A stretch of DNA of 34,550 bases from Methylobacterium adhaesivum (lineage in GTDB: Bacteria > Pseudomonadota > Alphaproteobacteria > Rhizobiales > Beijerinckiaceae), in the NCBI RefSeq assembly GCF_022179065.1, contig NZ_BPQD01000005.1, positions 1-34,550 on the forward strand, written 5' to 3'. Shown piece after piece: positions 25,473 to 34,490 of this stretch (positions within the stretch are counted from its first letter, which is position 1; each line of letters starts with the position of its first letter). The position numbers and the translations under genes were made by a program. The notes below the pieces were generated by a model. It did no database searches. It was not told the DNA's origin and worked only from the letters and a program-made list of their open reading frames with translations.

Positions 25473-25622
25473 CGGTTCCTGAGCGCGCAAACATGCTAGA
25501 GGGCTGTCGAAATTCGAGGATCGCCGCGATTCCGGCGTGATCCGGGCGCCTTACCCGGCCAGAACGAAGCGCATCCGAGGCTCGCTGCGGCAGCGGGCCG
25601 GGGATCGGCAGCGGAGCAGTGG

Positions 25623-28600
25623 ATGACCAGTCTCGCCGAGACGACCCGGCCCCCGGTGGATGGGCTCGCGCGCCCGTCCGCCCTGTCCGGAAAAGCCGTC
25701 CTGCGCGGGGAGGTCCGCCCCGATCTCGTGCGCGACGAAGTCCTGGGCGAGATCTTTTCCGCCAGCGCCGCCACCCGGCCCGACCATCCGGCCCTCGTCG
25801 ACGGGTCACGCACAAACCCCGACGGCACCCATCCGGCCCTGACCTACGCCGAGGTCGAGGCCCGGGCCGGCACCATCGCGCGGGGCCTGGCGCATCGCGG
25901 CATCGGCCCCGGCGACGTGGTCGGCCTCTGGATGGCGCGGGGGCCCGACCTCCTCGTGGCCCAGATCGGCATCACCCTGTCGGGCGCCGCCTGGCTGCCC
26001 TTCGACGCAGAGGCGCCGACCGACCGCGTCGCCGTGTGCCTCACCGACGCCGCCGCCAAGGCCCTCCTCGTCTCGCCGGCCCTCGCGCCCGGGGCGCCGG
26101 ACGCGGCCCCCGCCCTCACGGTGGACGCCCTCCTGGCGGCGACCCCGGCGGACGCGCCCCGGCCCGATCCGCGTGCCCTGGGGCTGACGCCCGGGCACCC
26201 GGCCTACCTCATCTACACCTCGGGCTCGACGGGGGTGCCCAAGGGCATCGTCATCAGCCACGCCAACATCTGCCACTTCCTGCGCTCCGGGAACGCCCTC
26301 TACGGCATGCGCGCCGACGACGTGGTGTTCCAGGGGGCGAGCGTCGCCTTCGATCTCTCCATGGAGGAGATCTGGGTCCCCTACCTCGTCGGCGCGACCC
26401 TGTTCGTGGCCTCCCCCGCGATGATGGGCGACGTCGAGGCCCTGCCGGGCATCCTGGCGCGGGCCCGCGTCACGGTGCTCGACACGGTGCCGACCCTCCT
26501 CGCCATGATCTCCGGGGACCTGCCCACCGTGCGCCTCGTGCTGCTCGGCGGCGAGACCCTGCCCGAACCCCTCGTTGCCCGCTGGGCCACGGAGGGGCGC
26601 GCCCTGTTCAACACCTACGGGCCGACGGAGGCGACGGTGGTGGCCACCGCAGCTGCCATGCGGCCCGGCGTGCCCGTCACCATCGGCGGCCCGATCCCGA
26701 ACTATTCCGTCTACGTCGCGGGCGAGTCCCTCGAACTCCTCGGGGTCGGCCAACAGGGCGAGCTGCTGATCGGCGGACCCGGCGTCGCGAAGGGCTACCT
26801 CCAGCGTCCCGAGCTGACGGCGGAGAAATTCATCGCCAACCCGTTTGCCTCGGACGGGACCGATCCGGTGCTCTACCGCTCCGGCGATGCGGTCTCCCTC
26901 GATGCCGCCGGCAACATCCTGTTCCACGGCCGCATCGACGATCAGGTGAAGATCCGCGGCTTCCGGGTCGAGCTCGGGGAGATCGAATCGCGCATCGGGG
27001 TGCTGCCGGGCATCAACCAAGCGGCGGTGGTCCTGCGCCAGGACGACGGGGTCGACCGCCTCGTCGCCTTCCTCGTGCCCGAGCGCGGCACGGAGATCGA
27101 CAAGGCGCGCCTGCGCCACACCCTGTCGGAGCAGATGCCGCCCTACATGGTGCCGGGGCATTTCGAGGTGACGCAAGTGCTGCCGCGCCTCACCTCCGGC
27201 AAGGTCGACCGCAAGGCCCTGCGCGCTGCCACCCTCACGGTGGCCGACACCACGGGCGAGCAGGAGCCGCCGCGGAACGAGACCGAGGCGGCGCTGCTGG
27301 CCGCCGCCGCCCAGGTGTTCGGCAACCAGGCCTTCCCCCTGGAGGGCGACTTCTTCGCCGATCTCGGCGGCCACTCCCTCCTCGCCGCCCGCTTCGTCGG
27401 GGCCGTGCGCGAGGTGCCGGCGCTTGCCGCCATCACCCTGCAGGACGTCTACGGACGGCGCACCCTGCGGGCCATGGCCGAGGCCCTCATCGAACGCACG
27501 GGGGGCGCCGGCACCGAGATGGCCGTGCGCGACCTCAGCTTCGCCCCGCCCTCCTTGAAGCGGCGCTTCCTCTGCGGCTTGGCCCAGGCCGCCGCCCTGC
27601 CCTTCGTCATCGCGCTGGCCACGGCGCAATGGCTCGGCATCTTCGTGACCTACCTGCTGCTCACGGGCGGCGGGCTCGGCTTCTTCGGCGAACTCGCCGT
27701 GCTGCTCCTCGTCTATATCGGCATCAACGCCGTCACGGCCGCCATCGCGGTGGCGGCGAAGTGGCTGATCCTCGGGCGGACGAAACCGGGGCGCTACCCG
27801 CTCTGGGGCGTCTATTATTACCGCTGGTGGCTCGCTCAGCGCCTGACGCCGCTGGTGCACATCAAGTGGCTCCAGGGCTCGCCGGCCATCGTGTTCTACC
27901 TGCGCCTGCTCGGTGCCAGGATCGGCGACGACACCCTCGTCTCCGACATCGAAGTCGGTGCGCCCGACCTCCTCACCGTCGGGGCCGGCGCGTCGCTCGG
28001 CGGGCGCCTCGTCATCGCCAACGCCGAGGTGGTGGGCGACGAACTCGTCATCGGCCCCGTCACCATCGGGGCGGATGTTGCCATCGGTGCCTCCTGCGTC
28101 ATCGGCCCCGACACGACCATCGGCGACCATGCCGAGATCGGCGACCTCACCACCATTCCCACCGGCACGGCGGTGGGCCGGGCCGAGATCTGGGACGGCT
28201 CGCCGGGCCGGCGGGTCGGCACCGCCGATCCGGCCCTTCTGCCTACGCCCGCCACCGCCTCGCCCCGGCGGCGCCTCGCCTTCGGCGCCCTCTACACTTT
28301 CCTGCTGGCGGCGATCCCGGCCATCGGCCTGCTGCCGATCTTCCCGGCCTTCTACATCTTCGACCAGCTCAGCGACTCGCTCTCCGACTTCACCGACATC
28401 GACTACCACTGGTACCTGCCGCTGCTGACCTGGCCCACCGCCATGCTGATGACCGCCGGGACGGTGTTCCTCATCGCCGGCATCCGCTGGGTGATCCTGC
28501 CGCGCGCGACCACCGGCACCCATTCGATCCACAGCGGGTTCTACCTGCGCAAGTGGACGGTGGCGCTGGCCGCCGAGGTGACGCTGGAGACCCTGTCGTC

Positions 28601-29702
28601 GCTGTTCGCCACGATCTACATGCGGGCGTGGTACCGCCTCATGGGCGCCCGCATGGGCCAGGGTGCCGAGATCTCGACCAACCTCGGCAGCCGTCACGAC
28701 CTCGCCGACATCGGCGCCCGCAACTTCGTCGCCGACGAGGTGGTGCTGGGCGAAGAGGAGATCCGGCGCGGCTGGATGCACCTGCACGAGGTCCACACGG
28801 GTGCGCGCGTCTTCGTCGGCAACGACGCCGTGGTGCCCCCAGGCGCCGTGATCCCCGACGACGTGCTCATCGGCATCAAGTCGAAGCCCCCGGCCAACGA
28901 CCTCATGGCGCCGGGCGACACCTGGTTCGGCTCGCCGCCGATCAAGCTGCCGGCCCGCCAGCGGGTCGATCTCGGCTCCGACCTCCAGACCTACGAGCCG
29001 GGGCTCGGCCCGAAGATCCGGCGCGGCGTGTTCGAGGCGTTCTCGACCTCGTTCTCGCCGATGCTGTTCATCACCCTCGCGATCACCGCCATCGACTGGT
29101 ACTTCTACCCCGCCATCCTGGCCCAGGATTGGGGCGGGCTGGCCCTCTCCTTCGTCGCCGTCAGCGTCGCCATCGCGTTCATCCAGTCCTTCACCGTCAT
29201 CGCGGTGAAATGGCTGCTCATGGGCGTCTACAAGCCCGGCATGCGGCCGATGTGGTCGTGGTGGGCCATGCGCACGGAGGCCGTGGCGGTGCTGTACTGG
29301 GGCCTCGCGGGCAAGGTGCTCCTCGAGCACCTCGTCGGCACCCCGTTCTTGCCCTGGATGCTGCGGCTGCTGGGCGTGAAGGTCGGCAAGGGGGTGTGCA
29401 TGCTCACCACCGACATCACGGAGTTCGACTGCGTCACCATCGGCGACTACGCCACCATCAACCGCACCTCGGCCCTCCAGACCCACCTCTACGAGGACCG
29501 GATCATGAAGGTCGGCCGGGTGGTGGTCGGCGAGGGCGTGTCGGTCGGCGCCTTCTCGACGGTTCTGTACGACACCAAGGTCGGTGCCTATGCCCGCCTG
29601 CGCCCGCTCACCATCGTGATGAAGGGCGAGTCGATCCCGCCCCATTCCGAGTGGGAGGGCGCCCCGGCGGTGCCGGTGGTGCACGCGCCGAAGGCGGCGT
29701 GA
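25623..29702 (+). CDS. Pls-like single-module synthetase (poly-amino-acid synthetase architecture)
   Basis: 1359 residues. Adenylation domain at about 40-535: YTSGSTGVPKG (198-208), GPTEA, a GELLIGGPGVAKGY block, YRSGD, and Lys527 in LTSGKVDRKAL. Carrier domain at about 555-620 with phosphopantetheine Ser585 in LGGHSL. Then six membrane spans in three pairs (about 649-671 and 686-712; 885-910 and 931-960; 1147-1168 and 1173-1200), each pair followed by a left-handed beta-helix/acyltransferase-like domain (about 761-865, 1007-1112, 1248-1343). This is the layout of epsilon-poly-L-lysine synthetase (Pls), the TIGR02353-type 'NRPS terminal domain'. No HHxxxDG condensation motif or thioesterase is present. 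It should activate one amino acid and polymerise it at the inner membrane. GGAG precedes the ATG. Product unknown. Confidence 0.9.
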   Translation: MTSLAETTRPPVDGLARPSALSGKAVLRGEVRPDLVRDEVLGEIFSASAATRPDHPALVDGSRTNPDGTHPALTYAEVEARAGTIARGLAHRGIGPGDVVGLWMARGPDLLVAQIGITLSGAAWLPFDAEAPTDRVAVCLTDAAAKALLVSPALAPGAPDAAPALTVDALLAATPADAPRPDPRALGLTPGHPAYLIYTSGSTGVPKGIVISHANICHFLRSGNALYGMRADDVVFQGASVAFDLSMEEIWVPYLVGATLFVASPAMMGDVEALPGILARARVTVLDTVPTLLAMISGDLPTVRLVLLGGETLPEPLVARWATEGRALFNTYGPTEATVVATAAAMRPGVPVTIGGPIPNYSVYVAGESLELLGVGQQGELLIGGPGVAKGYLQRPELTAEKFIANPFASDGTDPVLYRSGDAVSLDAAGNILFHGRIDDQVKIRGFRVELGEIESRIGVLPGINQAAVVLRQDDGVDRLVAFLVPERGTEIDKARLRHTLSEQMPPYMVPGHFEVTQVLPRLTSGKVDRKALRAATLTVADTTGEQEPPRNETEAALLAAAAQVFGNQAFPLEGDFFADLGGHSLLAARFVGAVREVPALAAITLQDVYGRRTLRAMAEALIERTGGAGTEMAVRDLSFAPPSLKRRFLCGLAQAAALPFVIALATAQWLGIFVTYLLLTGGGLGFFGELAVLLLVYIGINAVTAAIAVAAKWLILGRTKPGRYPLWGVYYYRWWLAQRLTPLVHIKWLQGSPAIVFYLRLLGARIGDDTLVSDIEVGAPDLLTVGAGASLGGRLVIANAEVVGDELVIGPVTIGADVAIGASCVIGPDTTIGDHAEIGDLTTIPTGTAVGRAEIWDGSPGRRVGTADPALLPTPATASPRRRLAFGALYTFLLAAIPAIGLLPIFPAFYIFDQLSDSLSDFTDIDYHWYLPLLTWPTAMLMTAGTVFLIAGIRWVILPRATTGTHSIHSGFYLRKWTVALAAEVTLETLSSLFATIYMRAWYRLMGARMGQGAEISTNLGSRHDLADIGARNFVADEVVLGEEEIRRGWMHLHEVHTGARVFVGNDAVVPPGAVIPDDVLIGIKSKPPANDLMAPGDTWFGSPPIKLPARQRVDLGSDLQTYEPGLGPKIRRGVFEAFSTSFSPMLFITLAITAIDWYFYPAILAQDWGGLALSFVAVSVAIAFIQSFTVIAVKWLLMGVYKPGMRPMWSWWAMRTEAVAVLYWGLAGKVLLEHLVGTPFLPWMLRLLGVKVGKGVCMLTTDITEFDCVTIGDYATINRTSALQTHLYEDRIMKVGRVVVGEGVSVGAFSTVLYDTKVGAYARLRPLTIVMKGESIPPHSEWEGAPAVPVVHAPKAA

Positions 29703-29754
29703 GGGCGGACCGTTCCCAAGAAGGCTTGCGTAGATCGCGCGGGACACGCGGGTC

Positions 29755-29775
29755 CCCTCTCCTGAAAGGAGAGGG
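29755..29775. terminator. Hairpin between convergent genes
   Basis: CCCTCTCCT (29755-29763) and AGGAGAGGG (29767-29775) form a perfect 9-base stem with a GAA loop, in the gap between the convergent synthetase and dihydroorotase genes. Its arm sequence is close to the palindromes between sufB and sufC, so it may be a solo unit of that repeat family acting as a bidirectional terminator. No T tract. Confidence 0.55.
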
Positions 29776-29822
29776 AGCACTGTCCTAGCCACACGCTGCG
29801 GAGCGCTCGACCGGCATAGGTC

Positions 29823-31163
29823 TTACCCCTGCGGCGCCAGGGTCTCCTCGAACACCACGGCCTCGCCCCGCGACGGGGCGGTGAGTTCGCCCTGCCACAT
29901 CACGGGCGCGCCGCGCACGAGGGTGCCGACGGGCCAGCCCGTGACGGTGACGCCGTCATAGGGCGTCCAGCCGCATTTCGAGGCGATCCACTCGTTGCGG
30001 ATGGTCTCGCGGCGCTTGAGATCGACCACAGTCACGTCGGCGTCGTAGCCGACCGCGAGGCGCCCCTTGCGGCTGATCCCGAACAGGCGCTTGGGGCCGG
30101 CACTGGTGAGATCGACGAAGCGGGCCAGCGACAGGCGCCCGGCCGCCACGTGGTCGAGCATGATCGGCACCAAGGTCTGCACCCCGGTCATCCCCGAGGG
30201 CGAGGCCGGATAGGGCTTCGCCTTCTCCGACAGGAGGTGCGGTGCGTGGTCGGAGCCGAGCACGTCGGCGACCCCCTGGGAGAGCCCGTGCCAGATACCG
30301 TCGCGGTGGCTCGCGTCGCGCACGGGCGGATTCATCTGCACGAGGGTGCCCAGCCGCGCATAGGCTTCCCCCCCGTCGAGGGTGAGATGGTGCGGCGTCA
30401 CCTCGCAGGTGGCCACGTCCTTGGCGCCGCCCAAGAACACCATCTCCTCCTTCGTGGAGATGTGCAGGATGTGGATGCGAGCCCCCGTGGCGCGGGCGAT
30501 CCGCACGAGGCGCTCCGTCGCCTTGAGCGCGGCTTCCGGCGAGCGCCAGACCGGGTGCGAGGCGGGATCGCCCGGCACCTGCCGGTTCACCTGGGCCCGC
30601 AGCATCGGCTCGTCTTCGGCGTGGAAGGCGGCCCGGCGCTGGGTGCGCTTCAGGATTTCGGTGACGCCGGCATCGTCCTCCACCAGCAGCGAACCCGTGG
30701 AGGAGCCCACGAACACCTTGATGCCCGCCGCCCCCGGCAGGCGCTCCAGCTCGGCCACTTGGTGGGCGTTCTCGTGGGTGCCGCCGACCCAGAACGCGAA
30801 ATCGCAATGCATGCGGTGATGCGCGCGGGCGACCTTGTCGGCGAGCGCCTCGGCGCTGGTGGTGAGCGGGTTGGTGTTCGGCATCTCGAACACCGTCGTG
30901 ACGCCGCCCATGACGGCCGCGCGCGACCCCGATTCCAGATCCTCCTTGTGGTCGAGGCCGGGCTCGCGGAAATGTACCTGGCTGTCGATGACGCCGGGCA
31001 GGAGGTGGAGGCCGGCGCAGTCGCGCCTTTCCATGGCGTCGGCCCGCGACAGGTCGCCGATGGCGGCAATACGCCCGCCCCGGATGCCGAGATCGGCCCG
31101 GTGTTCGCCGTCCTGATTCACGATCGTGCCGCCGGAGAGCACGAGGTCGAAGGGCTGGTCCAT
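29823..31163 (-). CDS. pyrC: Dihydroorotase-type amidohydrolase
   Basis: 446 residues from ATG 31163, GGAG upstream. Amidohydrolase superfamily, class I dihydroorotase type, pyrimidine synthesis (carbamoyl aspartate to dihydroorotate). Signatures are DSQVHFREPG (60-69), the probable carboxylated Lys149 in GIKVFVGSS, metal-ligand histidines His181 and His231/234, and GSDHAPH with catalytic Asp305. The first metal His of the HxH motif is Gln62 (QVH). This is known to me from several alphaproteobacterial homologues, so it may be lineage-typical rather than a defect. A dihydropyrimidinase or hydantoinase role is less likely but not excluded. Confidence 0.88.
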   Translation of the reverse strand: MDQPFDLVLSGGTIVNQDGEHRADLGIRGGRIAAIGDLSRADAMERRDCAGLHLLPGVIDSQVHFREPGLDHKEDLESGSRAAVMGGVTTVFEMPNTNPLTTSAEALADKVARAHHRMHCDFAFWVGGTHENAHQVAELERLPGAAGIKVFVGSSTGSLLVEDDAGVTEILKRTQRRAAFHAEDEPMLRAQVNRQVPGDPASHPVWRSPEAALKATERLVRIARATGARIHILHISTKEEMVFLGGAKDVATCEVTPHHLTLDGGEAYARLGTLVQMNPPVRDASHRDGIWHGLSQGVADVLGSDHAPHLLSEKAKPYPASPSGMTGVQTLVPIMLDHVAAGRLSLARFVDLTSAGPKRLFGISRKGRLAVGYDADVTVVDLKRRETIRNEWIASKCGWTPYDGVTVTGWPVGTLVRGAPVMWQGELTAPSRGEAVVFEETLAPQG

Positions 31164-31250
31164 CAGGGGGCTCCACATTGAGACGCGGGTGGCGGCGGCT
31201 TATGTCAGGCGCCAGTGGTGTGCAACGCCACGGACATTCCCGGAGCCGCC

Positions 31251-32099
31251 ATGCCCATCGCCCTCCTGCCCGACCGCGCCGTCGTCACCGTCACGGGCGA
31301 GGACGCCACGGGCCTGCTCCAGGGCGTCGTGACCTGCAACGTCGAGACCCTGGAGCCGGGGGAAGCGCGGCTGGGCGCCCTGCTCACCCCCCAGGGCAAG
31401 GTGCTGTTCGAATTTCTCCTCTCCCGCATCGAGGGTGGCTACCGCCTCGACACCGAAGCGACGCGTGCCCCCGACCTCGTGAAGCGTCTCACCCTCTACC
31501 GCCTGCGCGCCAAGGTGGCGCTGGCCCTCGATCCGACGATCGCCGTCGCCGCCGCCTGGGACGGGGCCGGGACGGCGATGGACCTGGAATCGGTGACGGA
31601 TGGCCGCCTCGCCGCCCTCGGCAGCCGCCTTTACGCCGGGCAGGGTGCGTTCTCCGCCGATGCCACGGAGGCCGATTACCACGCCCACCGCATCACGCTC
31701 GGCATCCCCGAGGGGGGGCGCGACTATGCCATCGGGGACGCCTTCCCGCACGAAGCCCTGTTCGACCAGCTCGGCGGCGTCGATTTTCACAAGGGCTGCT
31801 ACGTCGGCCAGGAGGTGGTGTCGCGCATGCAGCACCGGGGCACGGCCCGCACCCGGATCGTGCCGGTGGTCGCCGTCGAGGGCACGTTGGAGACGGGCGC
31901 CGAGATCACCGCCGGCCAGCGCGGCCTTGGCACCGTCGGCAGCGTCGTGGGTACGCGCGGCCTCGCTCTCCTGCGCCTCGACCGTCTCGCCGACGCGCTC
32001 GCCACGGGCGAGCCCCTACGGACGGGTGCCGCGCGGATCGGCGTGGAGAAGCCGGGCTTTGCCACCTTCGCCTTTCCCGAGGTGATGCAGGCCGGGTGA
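31251..32099 (+). CDS. ygfZ: YgfZ/GcvT-like folate-binding protein
   Basis: 282 residues from ATG 31251 (GGAG upstream). Member of the COG0354 family that helps repair or maintain some Fe-S enzymes in a folate-dependent way. The diagnostic KGCYVGQE motif is at 181-188 with Cys183. The N-terminal LPDRAVVTVTGEDATGLLQGVVTCNV and LTPQGKVLFEFLLSR are as in YgfZ. Divergent from the dihydroorotase gene, 87 bases away. It links loosely in function to the suf locus in the same window. Confidence 0.92.
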   Translation: MPIALLPDRAVVTVTGEDATGLLQGVVTCNVETLEPGEARLGALLTPQGKVLFEFLLSRIEGGYRLDTEATRAPDLVKRLTLYRLRAKVALALDPTIAVAAAWDGAGTAMDLESVTDGRLAALGSRLYAGQGAFSADATEADYHAHRITLGIPEGGRDYAIGDAFPHEALFDQLGGVDFHKGCYVGQEVVSRMQHRGTARTRIVPVVAVEGTLETGAEITAGQRGLGTVGSVVGTRGLALLRLDRLADALATGEPLRTGAARIGVEKPGFATFAFPEVMQAG

Positions 32100-32145
32100 C
32101 ACGGGCGTGTTTGTTCCTGGCCCGTTCTCCGGTTAAGACAGGGCC

Positions 32146-32766
32146 ATGCCCTCCGAATCCTCCGGCCTGATCCACCATCCCGACGGCTGTGCCCGCTGCT
32201 GGTGGGCCGGCCTCGACCCCGTCTACGTCGCCTATCACGACACCGAATGGGGCGTGCCGGAGCGCGACGGCCGGGCGCTCTACGAAAAACTCATCCTCGA
32301 CGGGTTCCAGGCCGGCTTGTCCTGGATCACGATCCTGCGCCGGCGCGAGGGATTTCGACGCGCGTTCAACGGCTTCGATCCGGAAGCCATCGCGCGCTTC
32401 ACCGACGCCGACGTCGCGCGACTGATGGGCGACACCGGCATCATCCGCAACCGCGCCAAGATCGTCGGCACCATCGCGGGCGCACGGGCCTTCCTCGCCA
32501 TTGAGGAGCGCGGCCCCGGCTTTTCGCGGTTCCTGTGGGATTTCGTCGAGGGCAGGCCGATCCAGGGCCGGGCGGCGGAGCGGGCCGGCATCGCCACCGA
32601 GACCGAGGTGTCGCGGCGGATGTCCAAGGCGCTCAGGGCCGAGGGCTTCGCCTTTTGCGGCCCGACGATCGTCCACGCCTTCATGCAGGCGGTGGGCCTC
32701 GTCAACGACCACCTCGTCGGCTGCCACCGCCACGCGCCCTGTGCCGCCCTGGGAGGAAGCCTGTGA
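32146..32766 (+). CDS. tag: DNA-3-methyladenine glycosylase I
   Basis: 206 residues. Removes 3-methyladenine from alkylated DNA. The Tag zinc-binding residues are present at E. coli-like spacing: Cys18 (CARCWW), His31 (YHDTEWG), His189 (NDH) and Cys193 (VGC). Other family blocks are YEKLILDGFQAGLSWITILRRREGFRRAFNGFDPEAIA and GIIRNRAKI. Its stop overlaps the GTG of the next gene. Confidence 0.95.
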   Translation: MPSESSGLIHHPDGCARCWWAGLDPVYVAYHDTEWGVPERDGRALYEKLILDGFQAGLSWITILRRREGFRRAFNGFDPEAIARFTDADVARLMGDTGIIRNRAKIVGTIAGARAFLAIEERGPGFSRFLWDFVEGRPIQGRAAERAGIATETEVSRRMSKALRAEGFAFCGPTIVHAFMQAVGLVNDHLVGCHRHAPCAALGGSL

Positions 32767-33353
32767 GCGGCCCGCGCGCCTGGCAGCGCATGCTCTCAGG
32801 GAGGCGCCTCGACCTCCTCGACCCGTCGCCCCGGGACATCGAGATCGCCGACATCGCCCATGGGCTCGCCCGCGTCGCCCGCTGGAACGGGCAGACGGCG
32901 GGGCCGCACGTGTTCTGCGTCGCCCAGCACTCTCTCCTGGTGGAGGCCATCGGCGCCGGCCTGGAACCCGGCCTGCGCCCGGCCGCACGCCTCGAACTCC
33001 TCCTGCACGACGCGCCCGAATACGTGATCGGCGACCTCATCTCGCCGTTCAAGGCGGCCATCGGCGATTCGTACAAGACGGTGGAGCGCCGCCTGCTCGC
33101 CGCCATCCGCGCCCGTTTCGACCTGCCGGCGCCGGCGCCGGAGGAGGTCGACCTGATCAAGCGCGCAGACGGGATCGCAGCCTATTGGGAAGCGATCCAC
33201 CTCGCGGGCTTCACGCCCGACGAGGCCACGGAGATCTTCGGCGACCCCGTCCCGCTCCCGGACGGAGCCGCCGCTCTCCTCGTGCCATGGGCGGCGGACA
33301 CGGCGCAGGCCCGCTTTCACGCCCGCTTCCACGCCCTCACGCCGGAGACCTGA
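32763..33353 (+). CDS. HD-domain metal-dependent phosphohydrolase (YfbR-like)
   Basis: 196 residues from GTG 32763, which has GGAGG 8 bases upstream and overlaps the tag stop as GTGA. HD-superfamily motifs are HVFCVAQHSLLVEAI (first His), LLLHDAPEYVIGDLISPFK (the HD pair) and KRADGIAAYWEA (Asp). This resembles the COG1896-type nucleotidases such as E. coli YfbR that hydrolyse deoxyribonucleoside 5'-monophosphates. A role in nucleotide-pool clean-up next to a DNA repair glycosylase is inference. Confidence 0.9.
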   Translation: MSGPRAWQRMLSGRRLDLLDPSPRDIEIADIAHGLARVARWNGQTAGPHVFCVAQHSLLVEAIGAGLEPGLRPAARLELLLHDAPEYVIGDLISPFKAAIGDSYKTVERRLLAAIRARFDLPAPAPEEVDLIKRADGIAAYWEAIHLAGFTPDEATEIFGDPVPLPDGAAALLVPWAADTAQARFHARFHALTPET

Positions 33354-33865
33354 TGCCGACCCTCCACGTCTGCCCCCTGTCGCGCCTGCCCGAGACCCTG
33401 GCGGAGACGGACGCGCGCCACGTCATGACCCTGATGAAGGCCGGCACCGCGATTGCCCGGCCCGAGTCCATCCGGCAAGGCCGCCACTGCGTCGTCGAGG
33501 TCAGCGACATCGCCGCTCCCCTGGACGGACACGTCCTGCCCGACGAGAGCCATATCGGCCGCATCCTCGATTTCGTCGCCGCCTGGGATCGGGAGCACCC
33601 CCTGGTGATCCACTGCTATGCCGGCATCAGCCGCTCCACGGCCGCCGCCTACATCGCCGCCTGCGCCCTGGCGCCCGAGCGCGACGAGGGCGCCGTCGCC
33701 GACGCCCTGCGGGCGGCCGCGCCGAGCGCCACGCCCAACCCCCTGTTCGTCGCCATCGCCGACCGGATGCTCGGCCGGGACGGACGCATGAGCACCGCCA
33801 TCGCCCGGATCGGACGCGGCGCAGATGCCTTCGAGGGCACGCCGTTCAGTCTCGCCCTGGCGTGA
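33353..33865 (+). CDS. Cys-based protein tyrosine/dual-specificity-type phosphatase
   Basis: 170 residues from ATG 33353 (TGATG junction with the previous gene, one base shared). The PTP loop is HCYAGISRS: Cys88 is the nucleophile and Arg94 binds phosphate, followed by Ser. A helical C-terminal part with LAPERDEGAVADALRAAAPSATPNPLFVAIADRMLG follows. Cytosolic. It is the third gene of a tight tag-HD-phosphatase operon. The substrate may be a protein or a small phosphorylated molecule. Confidence 0.9.
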   Translation: MPTLHVCPLSRLPETLAETDARHVMTLMKAGTAIARPESIRQGRHCVVEVSDIAAPLDGHVLPDESHIGRILDFVAAWDREHPLVIHCYAGISRSTAAAYIAACALAPERDEGAVADALRAAAPSATPNPLFVAIADRMLGRDGRMSTAIARIGRGADAFEGTPFSLALA

Positions 33866-34070
33866 CGCGGATCGGACCCGACAAATCCATTTCGTTGAAT
33901 TGTGAAAGTATCTTGCGATGGATTTCTGATCCGATCGCTCATGCCGATAGGTGTGGCCGAAACGACGCCCCCGTGGGCGAATCAACCCGTTGGCACGTTG
34001 TCCTCAGGCCGGTGGGGTTGTCGCGGGGACAGGGCCGGGCTTAGACCGGCACGATGAAGGGTAGACTGGA

Positions 34071-34367
34071 ATGACTTCAGCACGCTCCGCCGTTCCGGCG
34101 TCGACCGATGCTGGCGCCGCCGAACAGGATCTGGCTTCGATCCGGGACCTGCCGTTCGAGCAGGCCCTCGACCAGCTCGAAGGCATCGTGCGCAGCCTCG
34201 AGAAGGGCGACGTGCCCCTCGACGAATCCGTGGCGATCTACGAGCGCGGCGAGGCCCTCAAGCGCCATTGCGACGCGCTGCTCCAGCGGGCCGAGGCCCG
34301 CATTCAGAAGATCACCCTCGGTGCCGACGGCAAGGCCGCCGGCACGGCGCCCCTCGACGTGGACTAG
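34071..34367 (+). CDS. xseB: Exodeoxyribonuclease VII small subunit
   Basis: 98 residues. [11 protein letters not shown]-type core: [55 protein letters not shown], the conserved XseB helical hairpin that assembles with XseA. The N-terminal 25 residues are Ala/Ser-rich and probably disordered. GGA sits a few bases before the ATG. The large subunit is not in this window. Confidence 0.94.
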   Translation: MTSARSAVPASTDAGAAEQDLASIRDLPFEQALDQLEGIVRSLEKGDVPLDESVAIYERGEALKRHCDALLQRAEARIQKITLGADGKAAGTAPLDVD

Positions 34368-34490
34368 GCATGCGCTCGGGGTGCGCACCGGCGGCGACGG
34401 ACGTCCTCGGCGTCCGCGTGCTGGGTAAGAACAATCAAGCGCCGCAAGCTCTTGCGCGCATATCCTTCCTCCGGGCGTGAGGTCTGTTCG

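Noticed and set aside
25806-29792. A 1328-codon open frame on the minus strand opposite the Pls-like synthetase
   Set aside because: It is a shadow of the synthetase: His/Glu/Arg/Gly-rich composition without motifs, while the plus strand has complete adenylation, carrier and membrane domains.
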